Below are positions 37,189 through 46,238 of a stretch of 64,000 nt of DNA, in pieces. The notes beneath the pieces are model-generated. The model searched no databases. It was not told where the DNA came from and worked only from the letters and a program-made list of their open reading frames with translations. Position 1 is the first letter of the stretch. Every line of letters starts with the position of its first letter. The DNA is from Desulfotignum sp. GTDB taxonomy: Bacteria > Desulfobacterota > Desulfobacteria > Desulfobacterales > Desulfobacteraceae. The translations under genes and the position numbers were made by a program. Where the stretch lies: positions 124,001 to 188,000 of the forward strand of contig JAABSO010000002.1 of assembly GCA_011390335.1 (NCBI GenBank). Direction: 5' to 3'.

Positions 37189-39527
37189 GAAAAGAACTGA
37201 CCTCCCTGGTGCTGGTTTTTCTGATCATCCTGACGGGTGTCAGCCTTTTTTCTTTTCATGCCCAGGACCCTGCCCTGGGACAGGATATTCTGGCGGTTCC
37301 CGATACCATCCACAACCAGTTTGGTCTGCTGGGTGCCCATGTGGCGGGATTTTTCATTTTTCTATTTGGTGTCGGTGCCTTCTGGGTACCGGTGATTCTT
37401 GCGCTTTTCACCCTCTGGTATGTTAAGGAAAAATCTGCAAAAATCATCTGGCTGACCTTTGCAGGGGGGATGATTCTCATGGTGTGCACAGGGGCCGGGT
37501 TTTTTTTGTTCAAGGATGCCTATGCATTTTCCGCCACCATGGTGCCGGCAGGTGGATTTTTAGGCACGGCTGTTACCACTTTTCTCCTCACATACGCGAA
37601 TATCGCCGGATGCATCATAATTCTTGTGTTTTTTTCCATCATCGGCTTTATCCTCACCACCGGCATTTCCATGGTGACCCTGGTGCTGTTTGTCCAAAAA
37701 AAAATTCTGGATCTCAAGACAGCCATAACCAAGGAATGCAAAGAGGGCATGGACTATCTGGGACAGCTGGCCGGCCAGTGGAAAGCCAGGCGGCAGGCTG
37801 CCCAAAAAACGCCTGATATCCTGGATATCTCACCTGAAAGGCCTGACAACACCCTGCCTGCTGTGTGGCAGAATAACAGGCAGGATGCTGCATCCAATGC
37901 CGATTTTTCCGATACTGGTTCACCTGATTCAGGGCAGGACCAAAACCCTTTTTCCGATGAAATGTCCGCTCCCACCATTGTGGCCCCTGAACTTGATGAT
38001 ACAGAATATGCCACAGATAAGGTGCTGGAAGATATCCGGGAGACAGTAGCATTCAAACTGCCGCCTTTGCGCTTTCTGGATGAGAAAGTCAAAGTCAGGC
38101 GGGAAATCGACACAGACAAGCTGCAGAAAAAAGCCCGGATACTGGAAACCAAGCTCAATGATTTCAATGTCAAAGGAGAGGTGGTGGAAATTCTGCCCGG
38201 CCCGGTTATCACCACCTTTGAATACCGGCCGGCTCCGGGTATAAAACTGTCTAAGATCACCGGTCTTTCCGATGATCTGGCCCTGGCCCTGAGCGCGGTG
38301 AGCATCCGCATTGTGGCCCCGATTCCCGGCCGGGATGTGGTGGGTATCGAAATTCCCAATGATGAACGGGAGATGGTGAATCTGCGGGAGATGATAGCTT
38401 CCAGAGAGTTTATCGCTTCCGAATCCGTGCTCACCTTGGGTCTTGGAAAAGATCTCATGGGCCGGCCGGTGATCACCATGATGGACAAGATGCCCCATCT
38501 GCTCATTGCCGGTGCTACCGGTACCGGCAAGAGTGTTGGGCTCAACGCCATGATCATCAGTCTTTTGTACAAGGCCACCCCGGATGATGTCAAGTTTGTG
38601 ATGATCGATCCCAAGCGGATCGAATTGTCGGTGTACAATGATATCCCCCATCTTATCTCCCCGGTGGTGACGGACATGAAAAAAGCCACCAATGCCCTGT
38701 TCTGGGCAGTGAAAGAGATGGAGCGGCGGTATGCGCTGCTGGAGGAAAACGGGCTGCGGAATCTGGCCCAGTACAATGACATGGTCAAGGAAAAAAACAG
38801 CGGTGTGCAGGCCGGTCCGGCGGCCGGCAGTGACGGTGACGGCGATGCAGCCCCTTTTTTGCTGGAAACCTTGCCCTATATCGTGGTGATCGTTGATGAG
38901 CTTTCCGATTTGATGATGGTGGCATCCAAGGATGTGGAGTTTGCCTTGACCCGTCTGGCCCAGATGGCCCGGGCTGCCGGCATCCATATCATCATCGCCA
39001 CCCAGCGGCCGTCTGCTGACGTACTCACCGGCACCATCAAGGCCAATTTTCCCACCCGTATTTCATTTCAGGTGTCTTCCAAGATAGATGGCCGGATCAT
39101 CATGGACCAGGGCGGGGCCCAGAGCCTTTTAGGCAATGGCGACATGCTTTTTTGCCCGCCGGGCACAGGCAAACTCATGCGCATTCAGGGGGCTTATATT
39201 TCAGAAAAGGAAATTGCAAAAATAACCGGGTTTCTCAAGGAACAGCGGCAGCCTGACTATGATGAAAGCGTTACCAAAGGGGATGAAGACCAGGAAACCA
39301 AATCGTTTGACGAATCTGAATATGATGAAAAATATGATGAGGCAGTGGCAGTGGTGACCCAGTCCGGCCAGGCTTCCATCTCCTATGTGCAGCGCCGGCT
39401 GCGCATAGGGTATAACCGGGCGGCCCGGCTCATTGAAATCATGGAGCATGAAGGCATTATCGGGCCCCAGATCGGCACCAAACCCAGAGAAATCCTGGTT
39501 AAAAATTATGGCGAAGACGGATTTTAA
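37185..39527 (+). CDS. ftsK: DNA translocase FtsK/SpoIIIE
   Basis: A 780-residue septal DNA pump that moves chromosome ends out of the closing septum. It has four N-terminal membrane helices (about 1-180), a linker rich in Asp/Pro/Gln (about 200-290), and a RecA-like motor with Walker A GATGTGKSVG (about 443-452), Walker B IVVIVDELSDLMM and IATQRPSADVLTG. The C-terminal winged-helix gamma domain is VTQSGQASISYVQRRLRIGY onward (about 725-780) and reads KOPS-like sequences. Its ATG overlaps the stop of rnj. Confidence 0.97.
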   Translation: MRKELTSLVLVFLIILTGVSLFSFHAQDPALGQDILAVPDTIHNQFGLLGAHVAGFFIFLFGVGAFWVPVILALFTLWYVKEKSAKIIWLTFAGGMILMVCTGAGFFLFKDAYAFSATMVPAGGFLGTAVTTFLLTYANIAGCIIILVFFSIIGFILTTGISMVTLVLFVQKKILDLKTAITKECKEGMDYLGQLAGQWKARRQAAQKTPDILDISPERPDNTLPAVWQNNRQDAASNADFSDTGSPDSGQDQNPFSDEMSAPTIVAPELDDTEYATDKVLEDIRETVAFKLPPLRFLDEKVKVRREIDTDKLQKKARILETKLNDFNVKGEVVEILPGPVITTFEYRPAPGIKLSKITGLSDDLALALSAVSIRIVAPIPGRDVVGIEIPNDEREMVNLREMIASREFIASESVLTLGLGKDLMGRPVITMMDKMPHLLIAGATGTGKSVGLNAMIISLLYKATPDDVKFVMIDPKRIELSVYNDIPHLISPVVTDMKKATNALFWAVKEMERRYALLEENGLRNLAQYNDMVKEKNSGVQAGPAAGSDGDGDAAPFLLETLPYIVVIVDELSDLMMVASKDVEFALTRLAQMARAAGIHIIIATQRPSADVLTGTIKANFPTRISFQVSSKIDGRIIMDQGGAQSLLGNGDMLFCPPGTGKLMRIQGAYISEKEIAKITGFLKEQRQPDYDESVTKGDEDQETKSFDESEYDEKYDEAVAVVTQSGQASISYVQRRLRIGYNRAARLIEIMEHEGIIGPQIGTKPREILVKNYGEDGF

Positions 39528-40149
39528 AAAGCTGGATTTTGACCTGCTGCATGCTATCAAGGGATTTATGGCAGATGCAGAGGTGCTTCGGCTCTATGAA
39601 CTTGCCCTGGATGCGGCAGCCATGGGTCCGATTCTGGAGATCGGATCCTATTGCGGCCGGTCTGCCGCCATCATGGGGTGGGCGTGTAAAAAACAAGACG
39701 GGGTGCTGTTTTCCATCGACCACCATAAGGGGTCTGAAGAGCAGCAGCCCGGAGAAGCCTATTTTGATCCGGACCTGTATGATGACCGCACAAAAGGGGT
39801 AAATACCCTGCCTTTTTTCAGGGATACCCTGGACAAAACCGGGGTGACACACCATGTCATCCCCATGGTATGCACCTCCGCTGTTGCCGGGAAAATGTGG
39901 AAAACCCCCTTGTCCATGGTGTTCATTGACGGTGGGCACTCCTTTGATGCCGCATACAGCGATTTTTCAACCTGGTCCCCCCATCTCATGGCGGAAGGGT
40001 TTCTGGTGATCCATGATATTTTTTTTGACCCGGCCCAAGGCGGCCAGGCTCCCAGACAGGTCTATGAAGCAGCTGTGAAAACAGGCAATTACAAAGAACT
40101 TCCCATGACCCATACCCTGGGGGTGCTGCAAAAAAAACAGCTCAGATAA
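39508..40149 (+). CDS. Class I SAM-dependent methyltransferase (Methyltransf_24 type)
   Basis: A 213-residue protein with the SAM-binding strand ILEIGSYCGRSAAIMG (about 41-56), an acidic FSIDHHKG end of beta-2, and VFIDGGHSFDAAYSD (beta-4, motif FIDGxHxYxxxxxD of the Methyltransf_24/cephalosporin hydroxylase-like group). Members act on sugars, lipids or small acids; the substrate here is unknown. ATG 39508 lies inside the last codons of ftsK (20-bp overlap). Confidence 0.85.
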   Translation: MAKTDFKKLDFDLLHAIKGFMADAEVLRLYELALDAAAMGPILEIGSYCGRSAAIMGWACKKQDGVLFSIDHHKGSEEQQPGEAYFDPDLYDDRTKGVNTLPFFRDTLDKTGVTHHVIPMVCTSAVAGKMWKTPLSMVFIDGGHSFDAAYSDFSTWSPHLMAEGFLVIHDIFFDPAQGGQAPRQVYEAAVKTGNYKELPMTHTLGVLQKKQLR

Positions 40150-40158
40150 GGAAACCCC

Positions 40159-40617
40159 ATGAAACAAGCTGTGCTGGAACAGATCAGGTCCTATTATCTG
40201 GAATTTCTGCCCTTTAACAAGGTGCTGGGCATTGAAATCGATTTGCTGGATTATGATACAGGGGATGCAACGGTGCGGTTTCCCATGAAACCCGATCTGA
40301 TCGGCAACTCTGCAGCCGGCATCCTCCACGGCGGGGTGACGGCTTCGGTGATTGATTTGACCGGCGGACTGAGCGCCCTTATCTCCTGTGTAAAATACCA
40401 TGAAAAAGAGTCCCTTGCGCAGCTGCACAAGCGGTTGACCGCATCCGCCACCATTGACATGCGGGTGGATTACCTGCGGCCCGGCAAAGGGGATGAATTT
40501 GTGTGCAAAAGCCGGATTATCCGGGCCGGCTCCCGGATTGTTGTATCAAAAATGGCATTGTCCAACCACCAGGATGTGTGCATTGCCACCGGCACCGCTA
40601 CCTATCTTGTCGGGTGA
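40159..40617 (+). CDS. PaaI-type hotdog thioesterase
   Basis: A 152-residue hotdog-fold protein with the PaaI/4HBT signature GNSAAGILHGGVTASVIDLTGG (about 50-71), where HGG and the following Asp form the thioesterase active-site turn. It likely hydrolyses an acyl-CoA thioester; the acyl group is not known. AAGGAAA stands 6 bases before the start. It follows the methyltransferase by 9 bp. Confidence 0.9.
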   Translation: MKQAVLEQIRSYYLEFLPFNKVLGIEIDLLDYDTGDATVRFPMKPDLIGNSAAGILHGGVTASVIDLTGGLSALISCVKYHEKESLAQLHKRLTASATIDMRVDYLRPGKGDEFVCKSRIIRAGSRIVVSKMALSNHQDVCIATGTATYLVG

Positions 40618-40780
40618 TTTTCTCGCTTTATCGGCTGGGCTGATTGGCGGTTGCAGGCAGGTTGACTGGTTTTTTCCGCTGCAGCACTCTTTTGCTTCCT
40701 GCCCAGCAAGTATGGCTGGCGTGTGCTTTTATCAATAGTACTGGAGGCGTTTTTGAGTAGAGGGGGCGTTTTTGCGCTGA

Positions 40781-41824
40781 TCAGTCTTTCGGAGATTTCA
40801 TTTTCTGTAAGGCCTTTTTAAATGCCTGGCAGGGATCTTCATAAGACACCCGCGGGGTCAACCAGATATAGTCTGCCGGGGGAAGCGGTGCAAATCCTTC
40901 CAGGTTTAGGGGTGCAGTATAATTATCGATATCAGACGGTTCCGGTCTGACTTCGGTTAAGGCAAGGTTCACCTGGGACAGGGCAGGAGCCAGGAATTTT
41001 ACCCTGTCCACAACCCCCAGTCCGTATTCTGTGTGTCCGTTGCCCATGACCACCACCACTGGTCCTGTGGCCTCTTCAGCCAGTCGGGTGATGGAGCGGG
41101 CCATGGTGTCATTTCTGGCTGTCCATGTATCATAGAGCCTGTCCAGCATATCTTCATTTCCCATGCCGCAGTGTACTGATGTGAAAACAGCCTTCATATG
41201 CCGTGCATAAACCGGATTGTCAAACCCGGTGGAAAAAATCTGTTCTTTCTCAAATGCGGTAATGCCGGCCAGGCTCTTGCGGGTGATCCTGCGCTTCAGG
41301 GGGCCGGACAGGTCCAGACCGGCTGCCGTAAGGGTGTTGTCCCTGGCTTGTTTCAAAAGGCCAAAATAATACTGCCACATCTGGTCGGACTGTTGGTCCC
41401 AGTTTAATTGTCTGCGCAGATCGGTTTCAATCATGGCATTGGCTTTTTCCGGGTGGTCATGGCTGCCTGAATCCACAAAACTTAGCAGCAGCGGGGTGTC
41501 ATGCACGGCAAAAAATTCAAATCCAAGGGCAGGGGTATGGCCTGTATCCACTATGTGCTGGATGATCCTGTACTGGATGGCATGGTGCATGGGGTTGTCA
41601 TGTTTTTCAGACAGATATATCACATCATGGACCATGAGATCTGCCATGAGGCGGGAAAAGGGCAGTACCTCGCCGGTTCTGGCATCCAGAATTTTTCCGG
41701 TAAGGGGATCGTCAGGACGTACCGGTTTTTTTACGGCTGTGGCACAGGATTGGAGCAAGAAAATCAGGCAGCATGCAGCCGGAATCCAAAAAAACCGTAT
41801 CATGGGGGAAAAATCTGAAATCAT
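40781..41824 (-). CDS. ChaN-like lipoprotein
   Basis: A 347-residue predicted lipoprotein. The signal peptide ends in LLQSC (lipobox, Cys about residue 27), so it should be lipid-anchored. The body is of the ChaN/Tiki-like (haem-binding uptake) fold: DVIYLSEKHDNPMHHAIQY, LGFEFFAVHD, VVVMGNGHTEYGLGV. In Campylobacter ChaN binds haem pairs; ligand and role here are unknown. The C-terminal ~60 residues with a WLTPRVSYEDPCQAFKK tail are an extension. It is 9 bp downstream of the methyltransferase gene on the same strand. The start is uncertain (ATG 41824 or 41803). Confidence 0.85.
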   Translation of the reverse strand: MISDFSPMIRFFWIPAACCLIFLLQSCATAVKKPVRPDDPLTGKILDARTGEVLPFSRLMADLMVHDVIYLSEKHDNPMHHAIQYRIIQHIVDTGHTPALGFEFFAVHDTPLLLSFVDSGSHDHPEKANAMIETDLRRQLNWDQQSDQMWQYYFGLLKQARDNTLTAAGLDLSGPLKRRITRKSLAGITAFEKEQIFSTGFDNPVYARHMKAVFTSVHCGMGNEDMLDRLYDTWTARNDTMARSITRLAEEATGPVVVVMGNGHTEYGLGVVDRVKFLAPALSQVNLALTEVRPEPSDIDNYTAPLNLEGFAPLPPADYIWLTPRVSYEDPCQAFKKALQKMKSPKD

Positions 41825-41833
41825 GCCCCAAGT

Positions 41834-42544
41834 TTACACTTTTTTAAAATACAATACCAGGCTTTTTCCGAGCACTGGGTTTAAAAGCCGGTCCATGAAT
41901 GCGGTGATGCGCGGTTTTTCCATCAAATCCCAGACCAGCAGTTTATGGTAGAGATTCACCAAAGGCACATTTGTGCGGTCAGGGCCGGTCAGACATTTCA
42001 GCCACCAGTAGGGGGTATGGATGCTGTGGGCAAAATGGGATCCTGCAAACACCATGTTTTTTGCGCAAAATTTTGTAACCAGAGATTTCTTACAATAGAT
42101 TCTCACATGCCCCCCAGGGGTGTCGGTATAGGCATCAGATAGCAGCCAGCAGATCTTTTCCGGCAAAAATCTGGGAACGCTCACCGCAAGCATCCGGCCG
42201 GGTTTGAGGATGCGCACCAGTTCAGACACTGCCTGGTCATCATCAGGAATATGTTCCAGTACTTCGGAACAGATCACAGCATCAAAGCTGTTGTCCGTAA
42301 AAGGCAGGCAGGTGACATCCATGCAGGACACTAAAAAACTGTTGCACGTAAGATCATCTAACGCCTGGTGAAAAACAAGCTTGCTGCGTGTGGATACCAG
42401 GTTGTCATATCCAAAATCTGCGCCCACACAACAGGTACCGGGCTGCCGGCAGGCCGCAACCATGTGCCGTCCTTCGCCGCAGCCGATATCCAGAATCCGG
42501 TGGCCGGACTGGATATGCAGACGGGTGAAATCAACGGTAATCAT
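41834..42544 (-). CDS. Class I SAM-dependent methyltransferase (Methyltransf_11 type)
   Basis: A 236-residue protein with LDIGCGEGRHMVAAC (SAM motif I, about 18-32), LPFTDNSFDAVICSEVLEHI (motif II/post II, about 91-110) and an LVRILKPGRMLAVSVP block (motif III). The C-terminal half is extended and aromatic-rich. It is next to and overlaps a family 4 glycosyltransferase by 14 bp, suggesting modification of a glycan or lipid head group. ATG 42544 with GGGAGAT upstream is preferred to an in-frame start 25 codons earlier inside the glycosyltransferase gene. Confidence 0.87.
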   Translation of the reverse strand: MITVDFTRLHIQSGHRILDIGCGEGRHMVAACRQPGTCCVGADFGYDNLVSTRSKLVFHQALDDLTCNSFLVSCMDVTCLPFTDNSFDAVICSEVLEHIPDDDQAVSELVRILKPGRMLAVSVPRFLPEKICWLLSDAYTDTPGGHVRIYCKKSLVTKFCAKNMVFAGSHFAHSIHTPYWWLKCLTGPDRTNVPLVNLYHKLLVWDLMEKPRITAFMDRLLNPVLGKSLVLYFKKV

Positions 42545-43766
42545 GGATGATCTCCCGGTAAGCCTGAACGGTTTTGCGGGCCGTGGCTTCCCAGGTAAAC
42601 TGTGACAATACCCGTTCATAGCCTTTTTGGGCCAGGGTTTCCCTCAGGGCTGCATCATCGAGCAATTCCAGAATGGCTTTTTCCAGGGCATGGCTGTCAC
42701 CCGGTGGTACCAGTTTTGCCGCATCTCCGGCCACTTCGGGCAATGCCCCGCCTGTGGTGCATATCACAGGGATCTGGCAGGCCATGGCCTCTCCCACCGG
42801 CAGACCGAACCCTTCATACAAAGAGGGTACCACAGCAATGCTGGCTTTGGCATATTCTTTGATAAACCGTTGCTGGTCAATCCGGCCGGTAAATTCCATG
42901 TGGCTTTCCAGGTCAAGTTGCCGCACCAGCCGTTCAATGCCCCCTTTCTTTTTAGGGGTGCCGATGACCACCAGAAAAACTTTGCGTTTTTTCACGATGT
43001 TTTTTATGGCATGCAGCAGATGGTACAGCCCTTTGAGGGGCGTGTCAGCAGAATTGGTGACAATGATGCGGCCGGGGATTCTTTTTACCCCTTCTATGGG
43101 ATGAAAACTGCTGGTATCAATGCCGTTGGCAATGGTGGTAAACCGTGTCTCCGGGATCTGAAATTCCGTTGAAATATCCTGTTTTGATATGTCCGACACC
43201 GTGAGAATCCGGGGCAGCTTTCTGGCCACCCTTTTTTGCATGTGTATGAAGGAATACCAGCGCAGGGCTTTGATTTTTTTGATAAAGGAACGCGTACTCC
43301 GGACCGCCAGCCTGCGGTCCACGGTCATGGGATGGTGGATGGTGGCTGTGACAGGTACTTTTTTCATCAAGGAAAGCAGGCCGTAGGAAAGGCTCTGGTT
43401 ATCGTGAATAATATCATACCGGTTTTCTTTGCCCTTGAGATGCCGGACCACCCGCATGCCGAAGGTCCAGGGTTCAGGATATCCCATGGCAGACACATCC
43501 AGCCATTCCAGAAGATTTATCATGTCGGTGAGTTCCGACAGCCTGGGGGTGCGGAACAGATCGTCCGGGTTGTACAGATCCAGGGTCTTGAGCATGGTCA
43601 GCCTGCCATGGCCGTTCAGCTGGGGATCAGGCGGGCCTGCAATGATTTCCACCTGGTGGCCCAGGTCACACAGGGCCTGGCACAGGTGCCGGATATACAC
43701 ACCCTGGCCGCCGCAATGGGGGTTGCTCCTGTAGGAGAGCAGTCCTATTTTAAGGGATGATTTCAT
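42531..43766 (-). CDS. Family 4 glycosyltransferase
   Basis: A 411-residue GT-B enzyme. It has an N-terminal HCGGQGVYIRHLCQAL acceptor-domain turn, a central junction TNSADTPLKGLYHLLHAI, and the C-terminal nucleotide-sugar block YAKASIAVVPSLYEGFGLPVGEAMACQIPVI with the family EX7E motif (Glu in YEGFGLPVGE). It retains anomeric configuration in a cell-surface glycan pathway that cannot be named. No full O-antigen cluster is around it, only the methyltransferase downstream. tRNA-Arg lies 12 bp upstream on the same strand. Confidence 0.93.
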   Translation of the reverse strand: MKSSLKIGLLSYRSNPHCGGQGVYIRHLCQALCDLGHQVEIIAGPPDPQLNGHGRLTMLKTLDLYNPDDLFRTPRLSELTDMINLLEWLDVSAMGYPEPWTFGMRVVRHLKGKENRYDIIHDNQSLSYGLLSLMKKVPVTATIHHPMTVDRRLAVRSTRSFIKKIKALRWYSFIHMQKRVARKLPRILTVSDISKQDISTEFQIPETRFTTIANGIDTSSFHPIEGVKRIPGRIIVTNSADTPLKGLYHLLHAIKNIVKKRKVFLVVIGTPKKKGGIERLVRQLDLESHMEFTGRIDQQRFIKEYAKASIAVVPSLYEGFGLPVGEAMACQIPVICTTGGALPEVAGDAAKLVPPGDSHALEKAILELLDDAALRETLAQKGYERVLSQFTWEATARKTVQAYREIIHDYR

Positions 43767-43778
43767 GGAAAAAATGTT

Positions 43779-43854
43779 TGGTGCGCCCGGCTGGAATCGA
43801 ACCAGCGATTTTCAGCTTCGGAGGCTGACGTCTTATCCACTGGACTACGGGCGC
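43779..43854 (-). tRNA. tRNA-Arg (anticodon CCG)
   Basis: The minus strand reads GCGCCCG (acceptor), a D-arm with AGTGGATAAGA, anticodon stem TCAGC/GCTGA around loop CTCCGAA (anticodon CCG), a T-arm GCTGGTTCGATTCCAGC, CGGGCGC, A, and an encoded CCA. All stems pair, at 76 nt. Confidence 0.96.
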
Positions 43855-43880
43855 ATAAAAACAATAGCTGTTATACCAGA

Positions 43881-45185
43881 TTATGAGATAAAATCCATAT
43901 CAAATTTTTCTTTTGCCTCTCCTGCCACATACAAAGACCCTGCTATGCACACGGCATCTTCATCAGAACTGGTTGAAATTGCAAGGCTTACAGCTTTGGC
44001 CACATTTTCTTGCACCAGGATGCGGCCGGTAAAAATTTTTTTTGCGGCAGCCGCCAAAACATGGGTGGGCAGGCTTCTGTCTATTTTTGCCCGGGTGATG
44101 ATAACACGGTGGGCCGTGGGCAGCAGGTATTTGAGCATGGCTTCATAGGGCTTGTCATCCAGAATCCCCAACACAAGGGTCAATTTTTTTTCTGCCAGTG
44201 TGGTGGACAGATATTTGCCCAGAACCTGGGCTGCCTTGAGGTTGTGGGCACCGTCCAGGATGACCAAAGGTTTTTGCCGGATGATTTCCAGTCTGCCCGG
44301 CCATCTGGCCGTGCCAAGCCCTTTTTTTGCAAGTGCGGGGGTGAGCGCGTATCGGAGATCGGTTTTGCTGTTCTGATCAAAAATCAGCTCACATGCAGCC
44401 AGTGCCAGGCTGATATTTTCCTTCTGGTGGTCCCCGGGCAGAGGGATTGTCAGATCCGGGATGCGCAGGTGCAAACCCCGGTATGTCATGGTGGATCTGC
44501 CGGGATTTTTGCGGGTAAAAAAATCATGACGAAACCGGTACAGGGCTGCAGATTTATTTTTGGCGATCTCCTTGAGCACCCCGATGCCCGATGGCTGGGT
44601 GACACTGGTTACCACCGGTGTGTTCTGTTTGATGATCCCGCCTTTTTCTTTTGCCAGTGCCCGAATGGTGCCTCCCAGATAATCTGTATGCTCAATAGAC
44701 AGGTTGGTGATCACGCTGACTTTGGGCATAATAATATTGGTGGCATCAAAGCGTCCGCCCATGCCGGTTTCAATCACAGCCCATTCCACGCGCTGTTGGG
44801 CAAAATGGTAAAATGCCATGGCAGTGGCAATCTCAAAGAAAGTGGCATTTCTTTTTCCGGTATCAGCTGCGTTGACAGCGTCATAAACTGCCACCACATC
44901 AGCATCTGTGATCATCCGGCCGTTGACACAGATCCTTTCATTGAATGTTACCAGATGGGGGGATGTATAAATGCCGGTCCTGAAGCCGGCTGCCTGGAGA
45001 ATTGCGGCAATATAGGTGGCGGTGGATCCTTTGCCGTTGGTACCGGCAACATGCACGGTGAAAAATTTTTTTTCAGGATGACCCAGGATCTGTAATATAT
45101 TTCCTATGGTCTCCAGTTCCAGTTTGATGCCGAAACGGCCCAGCTGGTAAATTTTTTTAAGGCATTCCTGGTAGGTTTTGGCCAT
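43881..45185 (-). CDS. folC: Folylpolyglutamate synthase / dihydrofolate synthase
   Basis: A 434-residue Mur-ligase-fold enzyme that adds glutamate to dihydropteroate and folates. It begins AKTYQECLKKIYQLGRFGIKL, has the P-loop VAGTNGKGSTATYI (about 50-63), TSPHLVTFNERI, ETGMGGRFDATN, SIEHTDYLGGTI and the C-terminal ILDGAHNLKAAQVL. ATG 45185 fits the family start; ATG 45215 would add ten residues. It follows rpsU after 66 bp. Confidence 0.95.
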   Translation of the reverse strand: MAKTYQECLKKIYQLGRFGIKLELETIGNILQILGHPEKKFFTVHVAGTNGKGSTATYIAAILQAAGFRTGIYTSPHLVTFNERICVNGRMITDADVVAVYDAVNAADTGKRNATFFEIATAMAFYHFAQQRVEWAVIETGMGGRFDATNIIMPKVSVITNLSIEHTDYLGGTIRALAKEKGGIIKQNTPVVTSVTQPSGIGVLKEIAKNKSAALYRFRHDFFTRKNPGRSTMTYRGLHLRIPDLTIPLPGDHQKENISLALAACELIFDQNSKTDLRYALTPALAKKGLGTARWPGRLEIIRQKPLVILDGAHNLKAAQVLGKYLSTTLAEKKLTLVLGILDDKPYEAMLKYLLPTAHRVIITRAKIDRSLPTHVLAAAAKKIFTGRILVQENVAKAVSLAISTSSDEDAVCIAGSLYVAGEAKEKFDMDFIS

Positions 45186-45251
45186 TGTCAGCACATAAAA
45201 ATCCCGGCATTCCATTGTAAAAACAAGGTCTGCCGGGATGGATTAAAGCGT

Positions 45252-45461
45252 CTATCTGCGTTTTCTGCGGGATTTTGATGCTGCAATGCGTTGCCTTCTC
45301 ATTGCTTCGCGCATTTTACGTCTTCTGTATTGACAGGGTTTTTCAAAATGTTTTTTCACTTTAAGCCGTTTGAAGAGCCCATCGTTCTGGATCTTTTTCT
45401 TCAATATTCTCAAAGCTTTTTCAACATCGTTGTCAATCACTGTGACAGTAATTTCTTTCAA
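45252..45461 (-). CDS. rpsU: 30S ribosomal protein S21
   Basis: A 69-residue basic protein with KALRILKKKIQNDGLFKRLK, the S21 core, then an Arg/Lys-rich helix ending SRRKRR. S21 aids mRNA binding at initiation. The frame opens with TTG at 45461, with AAGGGG about 10 bases upstream; a nearby ATG is out of frame. It is upstream of folC in a minus-strand run. Confidence 0.95.
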   Translation of the reverse strand: MKEITVTVIDNDVEKALRILKKKIQNDGLFKRLKVKKHFEKPCQYRRRKMREAMRRQRIAASKSRRKRR

Positions 45462-45563
45462 AAAACATCGCCCCTTTCATTGTGGATTTAAATATATAAG
45501 ATATCTATATCCCGTCTGTCTACCAGATTGGATTTGTGATTGCAAGTAAAACTTTATTACAAA

Positions 45564-46238
45564 CTACAATTTTGACAGCAGTTCATCTGTTACCTCTTTC
45601 AGGGGGGCTTCTCCTGTCAGTGTGATATACTTAATGGTATCATCTTTTGCCGTCAGGTTCTTAAAATAATAGGCCGCTGCCAGGGTACCGGTTTCGGTGT
45701 CATAGTAAATGGAATGGCGTTTATCGATGGCACCTTCATCCTGGTCATCGTCACGGGCGCTCAAGGCACCGCCGCAGACCCTGCATTTGTCTCCGTCAGG
45801 TTTGATGGCATCAATAAAAATGTTGTTGGGGTGGTTGTTGTCGTTTTCACACAGGCGGCGCCCCATGATACGGTTTTTGGCAATCTGGCGGTCCAGGATC
45901 ATTTCAATGACATAAGTGAGTTTCATGCCTGCTTCTTCCAGGGATGCGTGGAGTTTTTCCGCCTGCACCTTGTTTCTGGGAAAACCGTCCAGGAGCCATC
46001 CGTTTTTGCAGTCATCTTTTTTCAGCCTGTCCAGGACCATGGGAATGGTGATTTCATCAGGCACCAGATCGCCCCTGTCAATATATTCCTTGGCTTTCTT
46101 TCCCAGGTCGGTGCCGCCTTTGATATTTTCCCGGAAGATGCCCCCGGATTCAATATGGGCGATGTTGAATTTGTCTTTGAGGATGGCACCCTGGGTGCCT
46201 TTGCCGCTGCCGTTGGGTCCGAAAAATAAAATGTTCAT
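45564..46238 (-). CDS. adk: Adenylate kinase, metal-binding type of sulfate reducers
   Basis: A 224-residue nucleotide kinase (ATP + AMP to 2 ADP). The P-loop is GPNGSGKGTQ (7-16), the NMP part is HIESGGIFR in place of the usual STGDMLR, and WLLDGFPRN is standard. The LID holds Cys130-X5-His136-X15-Cys152-X2-Cys155, the metal site described for the Zn/Co/Fe adenylate kinase of Desulfovibrio gigas. ATG 46238 has AAAGGAG 6 bases upstream; an in-frame ATG at 46256 is less likely. It stands alone, with 102 bp to rpsU downstream. Confidence 0.96.
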   Translation of the reverse strand: MNILFFGPNGSGKGTQGAILKDKFNIAHIESGGIFRENIKGGTDLGKKAKEYIDRGDLVPDEITIPMVLDRLKKDDCKNGWLLDGFPRNKVQAEKLHASLEEAGMKLTYVIEMILDRQIAKNRIMGRRLCENDNNHPNNIFIDAIKPDGDKCRVCGGALSARDDDQDEGAIDKRHSIYYDTETGTLAAAYYFKNLTAKDDTIKYITLTGEAPLKEVTDELLSKL

